Part shown: positions 24,801-32,280 of the stretch, piece by piece | How positions within the stretch are numbered: the stretch's first letter is position 1 | How the letters are laid out: each line of letters begins with the position of its first letter | Assembly: GCA_964016985.1 (NCBI GenBank) | Contig: OZ024823.1 | Span: forward strand, 28,499,216 to 28,563,215 | Length of the DNA stretch: 64,000 nucleotides | Reading direction: 5' to 3' | DNA from: Anodontia alba | Taxonomy: Eukaryota > Mollusca > Bivalvia > Lucinida > Lucinidae | Notes under the pieces: model-generated | The model's input: the letters and a program-made list of their open reading frames with translations, nothing else | Databases searched by the model: none | What the model was told of the DNA's origin: nothing | Position numbers and translations under genes: made by a program

Positions 24801-25522
24801 TTACCATATGAGCCGGGACCCAGCATTTCCTACAAGCTTGTATGTGCTCCTAGCGAAGACTCAGATCAGTCTGATCAGAGTCATCGCAGGGCACTCTGTC
24901 GGTAGCCAAGGATCGAAAGCGTCTTCAGGCGCAAGCGAAGACTATGATCAGTCTGCGTGGACGCGCAGACTGATCTGAGTCTTCGCTGGGCGCACATGCA
25001 ATCTTGTAGGAAATGCTGTGCCTCGACTCATATTTTACTCTTCGCATACGTGATAACCCTTTAAGCCCTGTTGACCAAGACAGATATTTTTTCAAACAGT
25101 GTAGATCCAGATGAGGCGGTTCATACCGCCTCATCATGGATCTACACTGTTTACTATTCTGTTTTGATTTTTGACTGAAACCCCTATTTTGAACAATTGT
25201 TCCGACCAGATTTAAAAATCGAAGAGTCCACTTTAGAAACTCAGGGGTGATAGGGTTAAGATCCCTTTATCTGTGACGTGTCAGTTTTTAGTTGCTCTTT
25301 CTTTTTTTTGTAGAAAGTCATTATTGGATTGGCGGCAGGCAAGATCCAGGGGACGCAGATAGTTGGTTTTGGCCCGACGGCACCGCCATGGACACCAATG
25401 TATGGAAACCCGGGGAACCAAACACTATGTTGGAACAATGTACAATCTTATGTGTCGATTCAATGCGGCTAAATGATCTAACCTGCTCAGCCCAAAGACC
25501 TTTTGTTTGCGAGATTGTTTAG
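6792..25522 (+). CDS. PAN/apple-CTLD secreted lectin, copy A (4 exons)
   Basis: Join of 6792-6858, 9247-9483, 17326-17502 and 25314-25522: 690 nt, 229 residues plus TAG. Order: signal peptide (residues ~1-22), PAN/apple-like domain (~23-101), long-form C-type lectin-like domain (~102-229). All three introns are phase 1 with GT donors and AG acceptors, so each domain exon is a symmetric module. CTLD hallmarks are visible: WIGG, EPN in the long loop, LND where WND is usual, and terminal FVCE, with the six cysteines of a long-form CTLD. The product should be secreted and may bind glycans through Ca2+ at the EPN/LND site; that function is inference from the family. A sequon (NQS) lies in the PAN part. 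AATAAA follows the stop at 25558. A second copy lies 27.6 kb downstream in the same orientation. Not verified by transcript data; the exon join rests on splice sites, phase and conservation with copy B. Confidence 0.8.
7235..8008. repeat. Two-unit ~390-bp tandem duplication with hairpins
   Basis: Units 7235-7636 and 7637-8008 share CCCGAGGTT..., two inverted arms containing TCATGCTCAACTCAGC and ATTTCTCTGCTAATAAAT, and a tail with GGTGTTAAGTA, GTTCACCGT and GATCACKGAGCCCA. A third partial copy of the hairpin is at 10205-10400. Confidence 0.7.
8009..8285 (+). mobile_element. HP1 MITE
   Basis: Ends CATTACGAAAACACGCC and GGCATGTTTTCGTGAT. Centre is a ~60-bp palindrome, ACTCGTTAGAACGCC and complement, one base short of perfect. 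No coding capacity. Confidence 0.85.
8954..9210 (-). mobile_element. HP1 MITE, centre partly deleted
   Basis: Reverse copy; one arm of the central palindrome is deleted (CATAGATT joins directly to GCCGAAGCGG). It ends 36 bp before lectin A exon 2. Lectin B intron 1 has the homologous flanks without the element. Confidence 0.8.
9247..9483 (+). CDS. Lectin A exon 2: PAN/apple-like domain
   Basis: Acceptor CTGCAG ends at 9246; donor GTAAGA begins at 9484. 237 nt, phase 1 at both ends. The translation has the spaced cysteines of a PAN/apple-type fold (AHCLGQCIRSC, GCAMIGYS, TSCDIYMF) and an NQS sequon. PAN modules generally mediate protein or carbohydrate contacts. An HP1 MITE ends only 36 bp upstream of the exon, and copy B lacks it at the equivalent place. 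Copy B exon 2 is clearly homologous. Confidence 0.78.
9706..9986 (-). mobile_element. HP1 MITE
   Basis: CATCACGAAAATATGCC to GCGTGTTTTCGTAATG, 281 bp, with the central GTTAGAACCGCCTC palindrome. Confidence 0.85.
10205..10400. repeat. Hairpin repeat related to 7235-8008
   Basis: CAAGGTTATAAA-AAATTTTCATGCTCAAC and complementary arms meet at CAACAATAGTTG. Same hairpin as in the 390-bp tandem units. Confidence 0.6.
10440..11128. repeat. Foldback element with opposed arms
   Basis: Shares its arms with 14680-15720: AAGACAATGGATACT, CGACGTCATCCGATAATAAT and GTTCCGGCATTTCC occur here in both orientations around a GATCGATTCTTATTCTC centre. Encodes nothing recognised. Confidence 0.55.
11129..11370. 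mobile_element. PIF/Harbinger-like MITE, copy 2
   Basis: GGCCCAGTTGTTC to AACTGGGCC, exactly 242 bp like copy 1, flanked by CAG at 11126-11128 and 11371-11373. Interior hairpin TGCTGAAAAAATGTGAG and complement is shared with copy 1. Confidence 0.7.
11912..12018. mobile_element. HP2 palindromic MITE
   Basis: CCCAGCTAGCATTC to GCTTACTGGG with GCGGGCCGTTATCGGCCCG arms; 107 bp. Confidence 0.8.
12099..12366 (+). mobile_element. HP1 MITE, diverged
   Basis: Left end CATTACAAAAACAAG, right end GGTATGTTTTCGTGAT, central palindrome GTTAGAACCGCC present with mismatches. Confidence 0.75.
12782..12840. repeat. Short hairpin (GACCC-GATCAG type)
   Basis: GGCAAACAGTGAAGACCCAG pairs with TCAGGGTCTCCACTGTTTGC. 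Confidence 0.55.
12900..13600. repeat. ~140-bp tandem array, decayed
   Basis: Recurring phrases: ATTACATCCAAATCACA, AGACCATGACCACTG, GGCATGAAACTG and TTTGATAGTATCTAAGCCTG, about four units. An HP2 element is inserted at 13396-13502. Confidence 0.5.
13396..13502. mobile_element. HP2 palindromic MITE inside tandem array
   Basis: CCCAGTAAGC to GCTAGCTGGG, flanked by TT on both sides. The neighbouring array unit (GACTTTGATAGTATCT) gives an approximate empty site. Confidence 0.75.
13603..14580. other. No recognised gene; low-complexity C and CA tracts
   Basis: Weak repeats of CCCATTCATATA (13690-13790). Poly-C at 14061-14081 and (CA)n at 14083-14101. Open frames here coincide with these tracts. 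Confidence 0.5.
14585..15840. repeat. Large foldback flanked by ~110-bp direct repeats
   Basis: Direct repeats at 14587-14688 and 15736-15838 (ATGTCTTCTTTAA...CTATTCCTAACATA) bracket inverted arms containing GGATAAGCGTTGCTATATAC, GATCGATTTTGCCGCTGACA and GTTCCGGCATTTC. Centre is the palindrome GATTGATCAGTGATCGATTC near 15012. The left arm holds a 31-bp tandem unit (three copies from 14758). The right arm end is duplicated at 15533-15715. Confidence 0.6.
15943..16300. repeat. Dispersed repeat paired with 19923-20310
   Basis: Shares CACTGACAGCACTGG, AAAATGGTCCTGAACGGG, ATTGTCCCA and CATTGGTCAATGA with the later copy, in the same order and orientation. Confidence 0.6.
16317..16596 (-). mobile_element. 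HP1 MITE
   Basis: CATCACGAAAACATGCC to GTATGTTTTCGTAATG, 280 bp, with a near-perfect central palindrome. Confidence 0.85.
16600..17093. other. Mostly unrecognised; partial CTTGTAGGAAATGC repeat
   Basis: 16890-17040 resembles the right half of the element at 24821-25018, ending GCACATGCAATCTTGTAGGA. The rest is AT-rich with an A run near 16835. Confidence 0.45.
17094..17285. mobile_element. HP8 MITE just upstream of lectin A exon 3
   Basis: TTAACGTATAGCACTCTGGG and AACAGACAGCATATTGAAAT at the left pair with TCATCAATTTGTCGCTTGCTGA at the right. A ~22-bp end segment is duplicated in tandem (17257 and 17280). It ends ~40 bp before the exon. Confidence 0.6.
17326..17502 (+). CDS. Lectin A exon 3: N-terminal half of CTLD
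   Basis: Acceptor TTTCAG ends at 17325, donor ACAG/GTCTGT at 17502/17503, 177 nt, phase 1 in and out. Encodes RCP, LNLCIK and W-DNAR-VCQNEGG-DLLKL, the first beta strand and alpha helices of a long-form CTLD including the extra N-terminal cysteine pair. Copy B exon 3 is one codon longer. A palindromic MITE (17094-17285) sits directly upstream. Confidence 0.78.
17839..19190. repeat. Hairpin-ended tandem array TR1 (Helitron-like)
   Basis: Starts with hairpin AGCTCACCTGAGCAC-AAA-GTGCTCG-TGGTGAGCT (17842-17875), then a GTC/CGTC-rich stretch, then about seven ~145-bp units marked by CGACATCTCCTCCTAGG, TTTCACAGAAATGTTCCTT and GTTCCGCTCCGCTGA. The same architecture and hairpin recur at 28935. Resembles bivalve pearl/Helitron-like non-autonomous elements; assignment is inference. 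Confidence 0.6.
19234..19340. mobile_element. HP2 palindromic MITE
   Basis: CCCAGCTAGCATTC to GCTTACTGGG, 107 bp, flanked by CA on both sides. Confidence 0.8.
19660..19735. mobile_element. HP2 derivative lacking the central loop
   Basis: 76 bp: CCTAGTAAGCATTC to GCTAACTGGG with GCGGGCCGATAACGGCCCGC at the centre, flanked by AA on both sides. The central segment of the full HP2 is missing. Confidence 0.75.
19923..20310. repeat. Dispersed repeat paired with 15943-16300
   Basis: Same phrases and order as the earlier copy, more diverged in the middle; holds a short GATCTGCACTGTTTGCC hairpin half. Confidence 0.6.
20337..20491 (+). mobile_element. tRNA-derived SINE fragment, diverged
   Basis: GGGCTCCATAGCGCAGTCGATAG is a degraded tRNA-like head; the body TTCAAGAAGGGCAGTGGTCA and CTGGCGAAAGTATTTGCACA matches the SINEs at 23268 and 54985. 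An HP1 fragment follows directly. Confidence 0.55.
20492..20618 (+). mobile_element. HP1 fragment with internal deletion
   Basis: Left end GAAAACACGCATATTCAAAT, then one palindrome arm CTAACGAGTATCCACAATC, then TAATGTATAGCCCTGTAAAC. The other palindrome arm and the right end are missing. Confidence 0.6.
21297..22061 (-). mobile_element. 5'-truncated LINE with target duplication
   Basis: 765 bp on the minus strand. The C-terminal part of a non-LTR reverse transcriptase ORF stays open over ~195 residues down to 21463 (NARITKASAAFGRLRGSIWD, LYACKTWTVYQRHAKRLNHF, LRWTGHVTRMPDERLPKKIL). The 3' UTR runs to about 21305. Direct repeats TGACAAACGTA lie at 21286-21296 and 22062-22072. A related, longer, decayed copy is at 46586-48684. 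Open frame and clear duplication suggest a fairly recent insertion. Confidence 0.8.
22690..22969 (-). mobile_element. HP1 MITE, strongly decayed
   Basis: Recognisable by CTTATTTCTG, AGATTGTGG-like centre, GAGCAGAAGTAAGAAAAATA and GTGTGTTATCGTAATG. Confidence 0.55.
23268..23550 (+). mobile_element. tRNA-derived SINE
   Basis: tRNA-like head with A box TGGCTTAGTTGG (23275-23286) and B box GGTTCGACCCC (23315-23325). Body TTCAAGAAGGACAGTTGTCA and tail CGCTCGACATGACCCCATTG, ACTGGACCGTAACACC, ending in an A-rich stretch. Matches the minus-strand copy at 54985-55293. Not a functional tRNA gene: the anticodon arm is degenerate and the 3' acceptor side does not pair. Confidence 0.7.
24163..24217 (+). 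mobile_element. HP1 right-end fragment
   Basis: CATAAAAGTGTGGTTGAAGG, then AAAATTATATAAGCGTGTTT to TCGTGAA. A SINE tail fragment (CTCGACATGAC-TTGACTGGTCCGT) follows to ~24290. Confidence 0.6.
24410..24590. mobile_element. HP8 MITE with T-rich insertion
   Basis: Left CCGCTCTCAGAGCTAATCCA and GCAGATGAC; right GTCGTCTGCTGAATATTTTT then CCAGAGTGCTAAA. The left inner arm is replaced by a T-rich stretch. Confidence 0.5.
24821..25018. mobile_element. Palindromic element, termini CAGCATTTCCTACAAG
   Basis: 16-bp perfect inverted termini CAGCATTTCCTACAAG / CTTGTAGGAAATGCTG. Interior hairpin AGCGAAGACTATGATCAGTC with complement, plus a second weaker one. Half of a related copy lies at 16890-17040. Confidence 0.7.
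25092..25152. repeat. Hairpin (GAGGCGG type)
   Basis: AACAGTGTAGATCCAGATGA-GGCGG pairs with CCGCC-TCATCATGGATCTACACTGTT; lies 160 bp before lectin A exon 4. Confidence 0.65.
25314..25522 (+). CDS. Lectin A exon 4: C-terminal half of CTLD
   Basis: Acceptor TTTTTTTTGTAG ends at 25313. The exon carries YWIGGR, a W-W pair, GEPN, EQC, RLND and PFVCEIV, then TAG. EPN is the mannose-type Ca2+-site triplet in classical CTLDs; the second motif is LND rather than WND but keeps the N and D ligands. An extra cysteine (TILC) is absent from copy B. AATAAA occurs at 25558 and 25612. Confidence 0.8.
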
Positions 25523-25557
25523 TAAATGGACCAGATTGAGTCCAGATAAGTTGTCAA

Positions 25558-25563
25558 AATAAA
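25558..25563 (+). promoter_or_regulatory. Polyadenylation signal of lectin A
   Basis: AATAAA 36 bp after the stop; a second AATAAA is at 25612. Confidence 0.45.
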
Positions 25564-25748
25564 AATCAGTGAGGTTCTGGAAAAAGTAGTGAGATCTTTA
25601 GTTACAATTTAAATAAAGGAGGAACATTTTAATATTTTATGGGGACATCGCATATAACTATACTATGGAGCCAAAACATTGGTGAGTCTCACTAAAAATA
25701 GGGAAATGTAACATGTATTAAAGTATTGAATATATGCTAGTTATTATC

Positions 25749-25960
25749 TTAACCCTTGTCGTGCTGAATAAATTAAGATGCCACGTCCACTTCTAATTGT
25801 CAGCCAGTGAGGTTACTTGATCCCGGTTGTTGATACACATTTACAAACTGAATGACATACAGTGCAGATCAGATAAGTTGGCTTTCGAAGAAACCAACTG
25901 TTCTGGATCTGCACCGTTTGCAAAGGCAGGGCATATTCAGGTTCAGAAGGACAAGGGTAA
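25749..25960 (+). mobile_element. HP3 MITE (TTAACCCTTGTCCTGCTGAA termini)
   Basis: Inverted termini TTAACCCTTGTCGTGCTGAA / TTCAGAAGGACAAGGGTAA; inside, a 65-bp hairpin centred on GTTGGCTTTCGAAGAAACCAAC. Copies at 33908, 48926 and 56028. Confidence 0.7.
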
Positions 25961-26107
25961 ATATACGAACAAAATATCTGAGGAGATAGTGTAGTCCCAG
26001 AACAAATTGCTCCTATGGGACGGGAGGTCTGACAACTGAATGCACTATTTGACATTAGTGCATATCACATATGTAACAAGCGTTTTCATTGGTCATAACC
26101 GTCCTCA

Positions 26108-26173
26108 GGCCAGGGCCTAGACCGACGGAATGCCTCAGGCCAAATCATTCCCGTCGGTCCAGGCCCTGGCCCT
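26108..26173. repeat. GC-rich hairpin
   Basis: GCCAGGGCCTAGACCGACGG-AATG pairs with CATT-CCCGTCGGTCCAGGCCCTGGC around a ~18-base loop. Confidence 0.7.
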
Positions 26174-26286
26174 CGGCAGCATTTGTTCCCAAAAATGTTG
26201 CTATTAAAATGAATTTGCTGTTGTAAAGAATCCTTAATGGACAGAATGATATCTAAGAAAGACCTTTTTTTATTCTTCTTTCCTCA

Positions 26287-26412
26287 CAGAACATATGTTT
26301 TGGATATTTGTTAGAATCGCCTCAAATGAGTCGATTCTAACAAATATCCAAAACGTATGTTTTTGATATTTGTTAGAATCGCCTGAACTGAGGCGGTTCT
26401 AACAACTTTCCA
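26287..26412. repeat. Two tandem copies of the TTAGAATCGCCT hairpin
   Basis: TTTGTTAGAATCGCCT occurs twice (26309 and 26368), each followed by its complement. It uses the HP1 core without HP1 ends. Confidence 0.7.
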
Positions 26413-26673
26413 ATACACATGTTTTAATGCAAACTTCTGGCATAATTTCTCATTAGCTGTCACCTCTTGAGCAAAGGTTTAATGACATTCAAATTGTCAT
26501 TTTAACGAATTTTATCGTTGTATCGGGTGTCGGTATAAAGAGGGTTTTCTGTAGTAAACAATAAAAAATAGTATAGAAAATGTTTAGGAATTGCTACAAA
26601 CACAGACCATAGCCTACCAATGACACCAGGAGGTAGAGTAAACAAACCATGACAGACAGTACACAAGTTACAG
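26413..26673. other. No recognised feature
   Basis: AT-rich spacer. Confidence 0.4.
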
Positions 26674-26939
26674 CATTACGAAAACACCCCTATTCAAATA
26701 TATTGAAAATTTTAAAATTAAAAATGTTAAAATTTGAGATAAAAAATTCTGATATTTTTCAAATTTCTGCTCAAAGCACAAATTGTGGGTACTCGTTAGA
26801 ACCGCCTCGCCGAGGAGGTTCTAACGAGTACTCACAATCTATGTTTTGAAAGAAATAAGAAAAATAATGTTACCCCAGTCTTGCCATATAAAAGTGGGGT
26901 TTAAGGGGGGTGAAAATTATATGGGCATGTTTTCGTGAT
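26674..26939 (+). mobile_element. HP1 MITE
   Basis: CATTACGAAAACACCCC to GGGCATGTTTTCGTGAT with central palindrome. Confidence 0.85.
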
Positions 26940-27089
26940 AGACTAAAGACAAGTAAAGCATCTAGCTCCCCTCTTTCCCAACAAGGTGATCACATTGCTA
27001 GACAGGATCAAATACACACAAAAACTAGAAATTGTGTTTGTAAAAACACTATGCCTCAACCATATGCTTGCCTCTTAAGATAATACAAG

Positions 27090-28105
27090 GTAAATATGGC
27101 CCAATCTACAAAGGGCCATAACTCCTAAAATATTTTTTTAAAATTTATTCAATCGTTAACTAGGCCATCTTCTCATCACTACAAATCTATTCATCAAGTT
27201 ATGAGGCGCTACTTTCAACAGATTCTGAGATATTTTGCTGACAAGGGAAAATGTCCAAGTTTACAAAGGGACATTACTCATGCCCAGAAGCAATAGCCAC
27301 CCCCCCCCCCACCCCCCAACTTCCTTCTCATCACTACCAATCTACTTATCGTTATGAGGCTCTAGCTCCAACAGTAGGACGAGGGAAAAATGCCTACATT
27401 TACAAAGGGTCATCACTCTTGAAATATTTTTCGGATTTATTCAAAAGTTCACCAGGTCATCTACTCGTCATTACAAATCAATTCACCAAGTTTCAAGGCT
27501 GTAGCTCCAATATTTCTTTTTAGATATTTCGCTGATGGGTAAAAATGCCCAAAATTACAAAGGGTCATTACTCATGTAGTATTTTTCAGAATTTATTCAA
27601 AAGTTAATCAGGTCATTTACTTACAACTTCCAGTCTATTCATCAAGTTTCAAGGCTCTAGCTCCAACAGTTTTTGAGATAGTTTGCTGACAAGGTAAAAT
27701 ACCCAAAATTACATAGGGCCATAAGTCATGAAGTATTTTTAAAAATTGATTCAAAAGTTACTCAGATTGTCTACTCATCACTACCCGTCTATTCCTCAAG
27801 TTTCAAGGCTCTAGCATCAATGGTTTTTGAGATATTTTGCTGACAAAATTGCATCTATGTTTTTTCAAAGGGCAATAACTCAGGAAAGGGGCATAATCCT
27901 ACCGAGAAAAAAATACTTGTCAGATTTTTTATGAGAAATCTATATAAGAAATTTCAAAACAATAGCATGCACGTGTCTAAAGTTATGCTATGCATCAGGA
28001 CACGTTACGAACGGACGGACGGACGAACGGAGGGACGGACGGACGAACGCCCCAGAGGCAATATGCCCTTCCAACTTCTTCAAAGTTTGGGGGGGGGGGG
28101 GGGGA
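27090..28105. repeat. ~150-bp tandem array TR2 ending in (ACGG)n
   Basis: Six units marked by CAAAGGGYCATWACTCATG near 27109, 27263, 27403, 27559, 27712 and 27866, then an ACGG/ACGA tract (28010-28055), CAATATGCCCTTCCAACTTC and a G run at 28089-28105. Layout matches bivalve pearl-type/Helitron-like elements. An open frame at 27251-27523 is a by-product of the array. Confidence 0.65.
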
Positions 28106-28109
28106 GGGC

Positions 28110-28930
28110 ATAATAAGACCACAAAGCAGGACAAAATATTTGAAAAGTCAGTAAGAGAGCAGCTACTAGGCCACACAAAAAAACAACCAACACCAGAACC
28201 TACGCCGTAAGTATTAAAAACTACCAGGGGACGGGGAGCGGGTAATCGAGGAGAGGCTCTCGTAGAGGCTTCCTATCGTAGTCAGTGAAACATCTCAGAA
28301 AAAAAAGCGCGTGAATCAAACTAAATCATTGTGATGAAACAAGGAAAAGAGCTCATGGCAATCAGCTCAGACACTGGAAACCAGAGCTTAACAAAACAGA
28401 TCAACCACAGAAGGCCCGAAACCTACTAACCGATCAGTGATTTATATTCAAACACACAAAACCCAAACAACATAACTGCCTTGGAGGCACACAACTTTAA
28501 AATTACGTCATTTTGGAACGTTGGTTCACTGTCCTAGACGTCGAATTAACACTCAAACGACATTGTTTCAACTTCGTGTGCCCGCTGGGTAGCTAAGTTA
28601 AACAGTTGACATCTCAGTATCTTCTCTCGTGACAAGGATCTCTCTTCGATACAGATTATGACATCCAATTTGCGCTAACGGTCACAACTAAAAGGAACCC
28701 AACCATATCTGAGCGTTATCAGACCGACAGGAATCCTGTCTGGCCGAAAAGGGTCCGATATAGTTTTAAGTAGGAAGCTATCTGTAACCTAGCTTGCATT
28801 CTACTTAAATCTACATATATATATATATATATAACCGTTATCAGACCGACGGGACTACTGTCTGACCGATAACGGTCCTATATAGATTTAAGTAAGAAAG
28901 CTAGATTTGAAGGCTCATAACTGTTGACTC
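28110..28930. other. Mostly unrecognised; degenerate HP2-like palindromes
   Basis: 28714-28782 and 28786-28905 contain GACCGATAACGGTCCTATAT and TAGCTTGCATTCTACTTAAA, resembling HP2 but with (TA)n inserted. Nothing else supported. Confidence 0.45.
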
Positions 28931-28934
28931 TATT

Positions 28935-29750
28935 TTTAGCTCACCTGAGCTGAAAGCTCAAGGTGAGCTTTTGTGATCACTCACCGTCCGTCGTCGTCGT
29001 CGTCGTCGTCCGTATGTCCGTCCGTCCACAATCTTTAAACAACATCTCCTAAACCACTGATTGGATTTTGACCAAACTTCACAGGAATGATCCTTGGTTG
29101 GCCCTCTTTCAAAGTTGTTCAAATGGTTCCGGTCCATTGCACATCTAGGTCACAGGAGCTAAAAATAGATTTTTCACTAAAAACTAAAAAAATCTACTTG
29201 TCAGAAACCACTGGACCGATTTCAATATAATTTTGCAGAAATGTTCCTTTGGTGATCCTCTACCAAGATTGTTCAAGCCATTCGGATTCGTCAAAAAACA
29301 TAGCCGCCAGGGGGGGCGGGGCTTATTTTCCCTATGTAATTTTGCAGAAATTTTCCTTTGATGATCCTCTACCAAGACTGTTCAAGCCATTTCGATTCGT
29401 CAAAAAACATGGCCGCTAGGGGGGCGGGGCTTATTTTCCCTATATATCTATATAGAAAACTTTAAAAATCTTCTTGTCAGAAACCGCTGGACTGATTTCC
29501 ATATAATTTTGCAGAAATGTTCCTTTAGTGATCCTCTACCAAGATTGTTCAGGCCATTTGGATTCGTCAAAAAACATGGCCGCCAGGGAGTGGGGCTTAT
29601 TTTCCCTATATATCTATATAGAAAACTTTCAAAATCTTCTTGTCCGATACCACTGGACCGATTTCAATATAATTTTGCAAAAATGTTCCTTTAGTGATCC
29701 TCTACCAAGATTGTTCAAACCATTTGGATTCGTCAAAAAACATGGCCGCC
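28935..29750. repeat. Hairpin-ended tandem array TR3 (Helitron-like)
   Basis: Hairpin AGCTCACCTGAGCTG-AAAGCTCAAGGTGAGCT (28938-28969), (GTC)n/(GTCC)n at 28985-29030, then about five ~110-165-bp units with TTTTGCAGAAATGTTCCTTT, CCTCTACCAAGATTGTTCA and AAAAACATGGCCGCCAG. Cut off by an HP1 half at 29751. Confidence 0.65.
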
Positions 29751-29843
29751 AGAAAAATAATTTATACCCCTGTAAACCCCAGTTTTACTACATAAAAGTG
29801 GTGTTTAAGGGGGTCAAAATTATACAGGCATGTTTTGGTGATG
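29751..29843 (+). mobile_element. HP1 right-half fragment
   Basis: AAAATAATTTATACCCCTGT to CAGGCATGTTTTGGTGATG, joined directly to the TR3 unit. Confidence 0.7.
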
Positions 29844-29917
29844 AATTAAAACAAAAGCAAGAAAGAAAGAAAATTTGATATCCATTTGGCTGGATATGAG
29901 GCACGAACCAGTTTTTT

Positions 29918-29994
29918 GTTTGTTTTTTTTTTTTGTTGTTGTTTTTTTTTTTTTGTTTTTTTTTTTTTTTTTTTTTTTTTGTTTGGTTTTTTGT

Positions 29995-30032
<38 letters not shown>
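29918..30032. repeat. Poly-T-rich tract
   Basis: About 115 bases of T with scattered G. Confidence 0.9.
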
Positions 30033-30037
<5 letters not shown>

Positions 30038-30490
30038 CCTGAGTCTTGCAGTTTCCTTTTAAAATGCATCTTCATTACCTTGTCATTATGAATGATTCAG
30101 AAAAATGTTTCTATTGTGCATATGAAAATGCATACGGTGCTTTTATCTTGCTGAACTACCTTCTTTTATTTCGTTTGCGATTGCTGCATCGTTCTTAACT
30201 CTTTCACCCTTGAATTTCTGAAGTGGGCTCTTCTATCTTTGAATTTCGCCACGTCCCAACAGCGATATTAGTCAAAACTCTATTACCGAATTACCGAATG
30301 GCAAAAAGTATGGATTCTGAAAAGACGACTCATTATGACAATGATATGATGGGCATAATGATTTATTTTGGTCCACCAGGCTGAAAGGTTAAAGACAACA
30401 ATGAAGTACCGATTCAGCTGATTGTTTATTAACCAACATTAGAGCTTTACATGTGTTCTGTACACTAGTTAAAACATTATGCTGTCTAAG
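30033..30490. other. No recognised feature
   Basis: AT-rich sequence between the poly-T tract and a LINE-like 3' end. Confidence 0.4.
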
Positions 30491-30570
30491 GCATACCAGT
30501 ATATAACATAACATAACACAACGTATTTTATTCAGCACTAAACATCATGACAATGTTTTTAGCCTACACA
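30491..30570 (-). mobile_element. LINE-like 3' end with (TTATG)n tail
   Basis: On the minus strand: GTGCTGAATAAAATACG followed by a TTATG repeat tail. Similar tailed ends are at 40232 and 58825. Confidence 0.35.
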
Positions 30571-30805
30571 CAAGCAATGTATATATTGAAAACCTTTTCA
30601 CGGGATATAATTATTTTCTACATAGTTTTAATTATATTCTAATAATTTTAACAAACTCTTCATATAAGGAGGTGTATATTCACTGCAACCCACTGAAACT
30701 ACACTATAAATTGTAACATTTATTTTATTAGGTTTTGCCTATAACGAACAGAGACAACCCCAGATACACAGCAGAAAATCTTTAAATACCCCTTAACCTT
30801 AGAGA

Positions 30806-31305
30806 AAAAAAAGTAAGAGAAAAGTCCAGGGAGTGCAACAGTCACAAACCGCAGCCCTTCTCAGAACCCAAAAGGAAGAGGAAACCAACAAATCTAAACA
30901 AGCACAAACCGAACAAACGTATGAAAAGCACTAAGATTAGCTCTCTCTTCCCCAAGCGAGGTAATCCCAATACTAAAAGGACTGAAAAACACAAGAACAA
31001 AATGACACACGGAAAGACATACAACAAATCGCCTCGTAGAATAAACCACAAAGCAACAAATAGTAAGACTAACACCGGGCCCACCGCCTTAGAACGGTCG
31101 GTAGAGCAAGCCACAGGGGGGGGGGGGGGTTTAAAGCACTTTTACAGCTAGCTAACTTCACCCTGGGTCCCGATGCTACTCTTAATACAGAAATACATAA
31201 AAATTCGGTTCGCATAAAGGCTCCCAACTCAGTCAATGCATCAAAGCGAAAACATAAAAATCAAATTAATCACTATAATAAACAAAGACAAGTACTCATG
31301 GCTAA
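30806..31305 (-). repeat. R1 dispersed repeat, reverse copy
   Basis: Near-identical over ~470 bp to 39575-40047 (CCAGGGAGTGC, ACCTCGCTT complement, CTTTTACAGCTAGCTAACTT, ATCACTATAATAAACAAAGA) and in part to 1040-1560 in opposite orientation. G run at 31117-31129. Confidence 0.7.
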
Positions 31306-31519
31306 TAGAACTAATAGAACCCTTAAATTGCAAACGTACTCATGCCATTTTATCAGCATGTTTGTTTGAGCAAACAAATAAAAGTAAAACTACGTGTTGT
31401 AGCTCAACTGACCAATTTAAGGCATGTGTGAATATTATGCAAACAATCTGTCATTTTAAGGTTACTAATTATAGGAATTTTGACATCCATCCTGAATCAG
31501 TTTATTATTGAACATTTTA

Positions 31520-31950
31520 TTGACATTCTAAGGCGCTGGTTCTGATGTTGTTTGTTCTTTGTGTGGCCTGTGGTTGCTGGTTGCTTGCTCCAGGACTTTC
31601 TTCGTATTTTGTCCCGTTCGTTGCCTTATTGTGTTAAGTTGATCCTGTCTAGCACTTTCATCCCCCAGTATGCATTCTACATAAATCCATAGTGGGCCGT
31701 TATCGGCCCGTCAGGGTAGCTGACGGGCCGATAACGGCCCGCTGTAGATTTATGTAGAATGCTAGATGGGCTTGTTGTACAAGAGGGAGCTGGTGGGTTT
31801 GCTTTTCTTTTGTTTGGTTTGTGGTTGTGTTCTGTCTTGGTTTGTTTGCTCTTCCTCTTTGTGTCATTAATAGGCTATGTTCTGTGATTGTTGCTCTTCC
31901 TGGACATTTTCGATACTATTATTTAGATTCTAGCTTGTTAAAATTCTGTC
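31520..31950 (+). repeat. R1-related repeat interrupted by HP2
   Basis: TCTAAGGCGCTGGTTCTGAT and CCTCTTTGTGTCATTAATAG match 365-970; HP2 splits it at 31664-31770. Confidence 0.5.
31664..31770. mobile_element. HP2 palindromic MITE
   Basis: CCCAGTATGCATTC to GCTAGATGGG, 107 bp, arms GGGCCGTTATCGGCCCGTCA. Confidence 0.8.
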
Positions 31951-31984
31951 AATACAGTATTATTACAAAGATAAAGACTTTTTA

Positions 31985-32280
31985 TGGATAATTTTTAGAC
32001 AGGATGTACAACTCTCTGAGGCTCATTGCATTAGATAGACGTATAATGGTAGTTCGACAGGGTTAAAAAATGATTATTCCTGAATCAATACAGTGTTTGT
32101 TACAGTATATGCCCTAAGTGTTTGGACAGATCTAAGCAAACAGTGTAGACTTGATCAGATGCCACAAAACGCAGGATCTGCACTGCTTACCACTCATTCA
32201 GCAGTTGTAGACACATCAACAGGTAATAAAATGGACAAGTTCAAATATTAAGATAAGTATGGTAAGGAGTTATGGTGCCC
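31985..32280. repeat. Dispersed repeat related to 4540-4860
   Basis: Same phrases (TGCATTAGATAGAC, CAATACAGTGTTTGTTACAG, CTGTAGACACATCAA-like) around a short AACAGTGTAGACTTGATCAG hairpin half. Confidence 0.5.

Larger units (their letters stand above)
17503..25313 (+). other. Lectin A intron 3
   Basis: 7811 bp, GTCTGT...TTTGTAG. Contains a tandem array, HP2 copies, a LINE fragment, a SINE, HP1 fragments and hairpins. Parts such as 20640-21285, 22090-22680 and 23560-24150 show nothing recognised. Confidence 0.7.

Noticed and set aside
27090..28060. CRISPR-like array of regular ~150-bp repeats
   Set aside because: Repeats are long, diverged and contiguous without unique spacers, in a eukaryotic intergenic setting; it fits a bivalve tandem-repeat element.
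1247..31114. A 90-codon hydrophobic open frame conserved in two R1 copies (1247-1519 and 30842-31114 reverse)
   Set aside because: No ATG at the start, it lies in a dispersed repeat, and nucleotide identity of the copies explains the shared frame; the third copy has a deletion.
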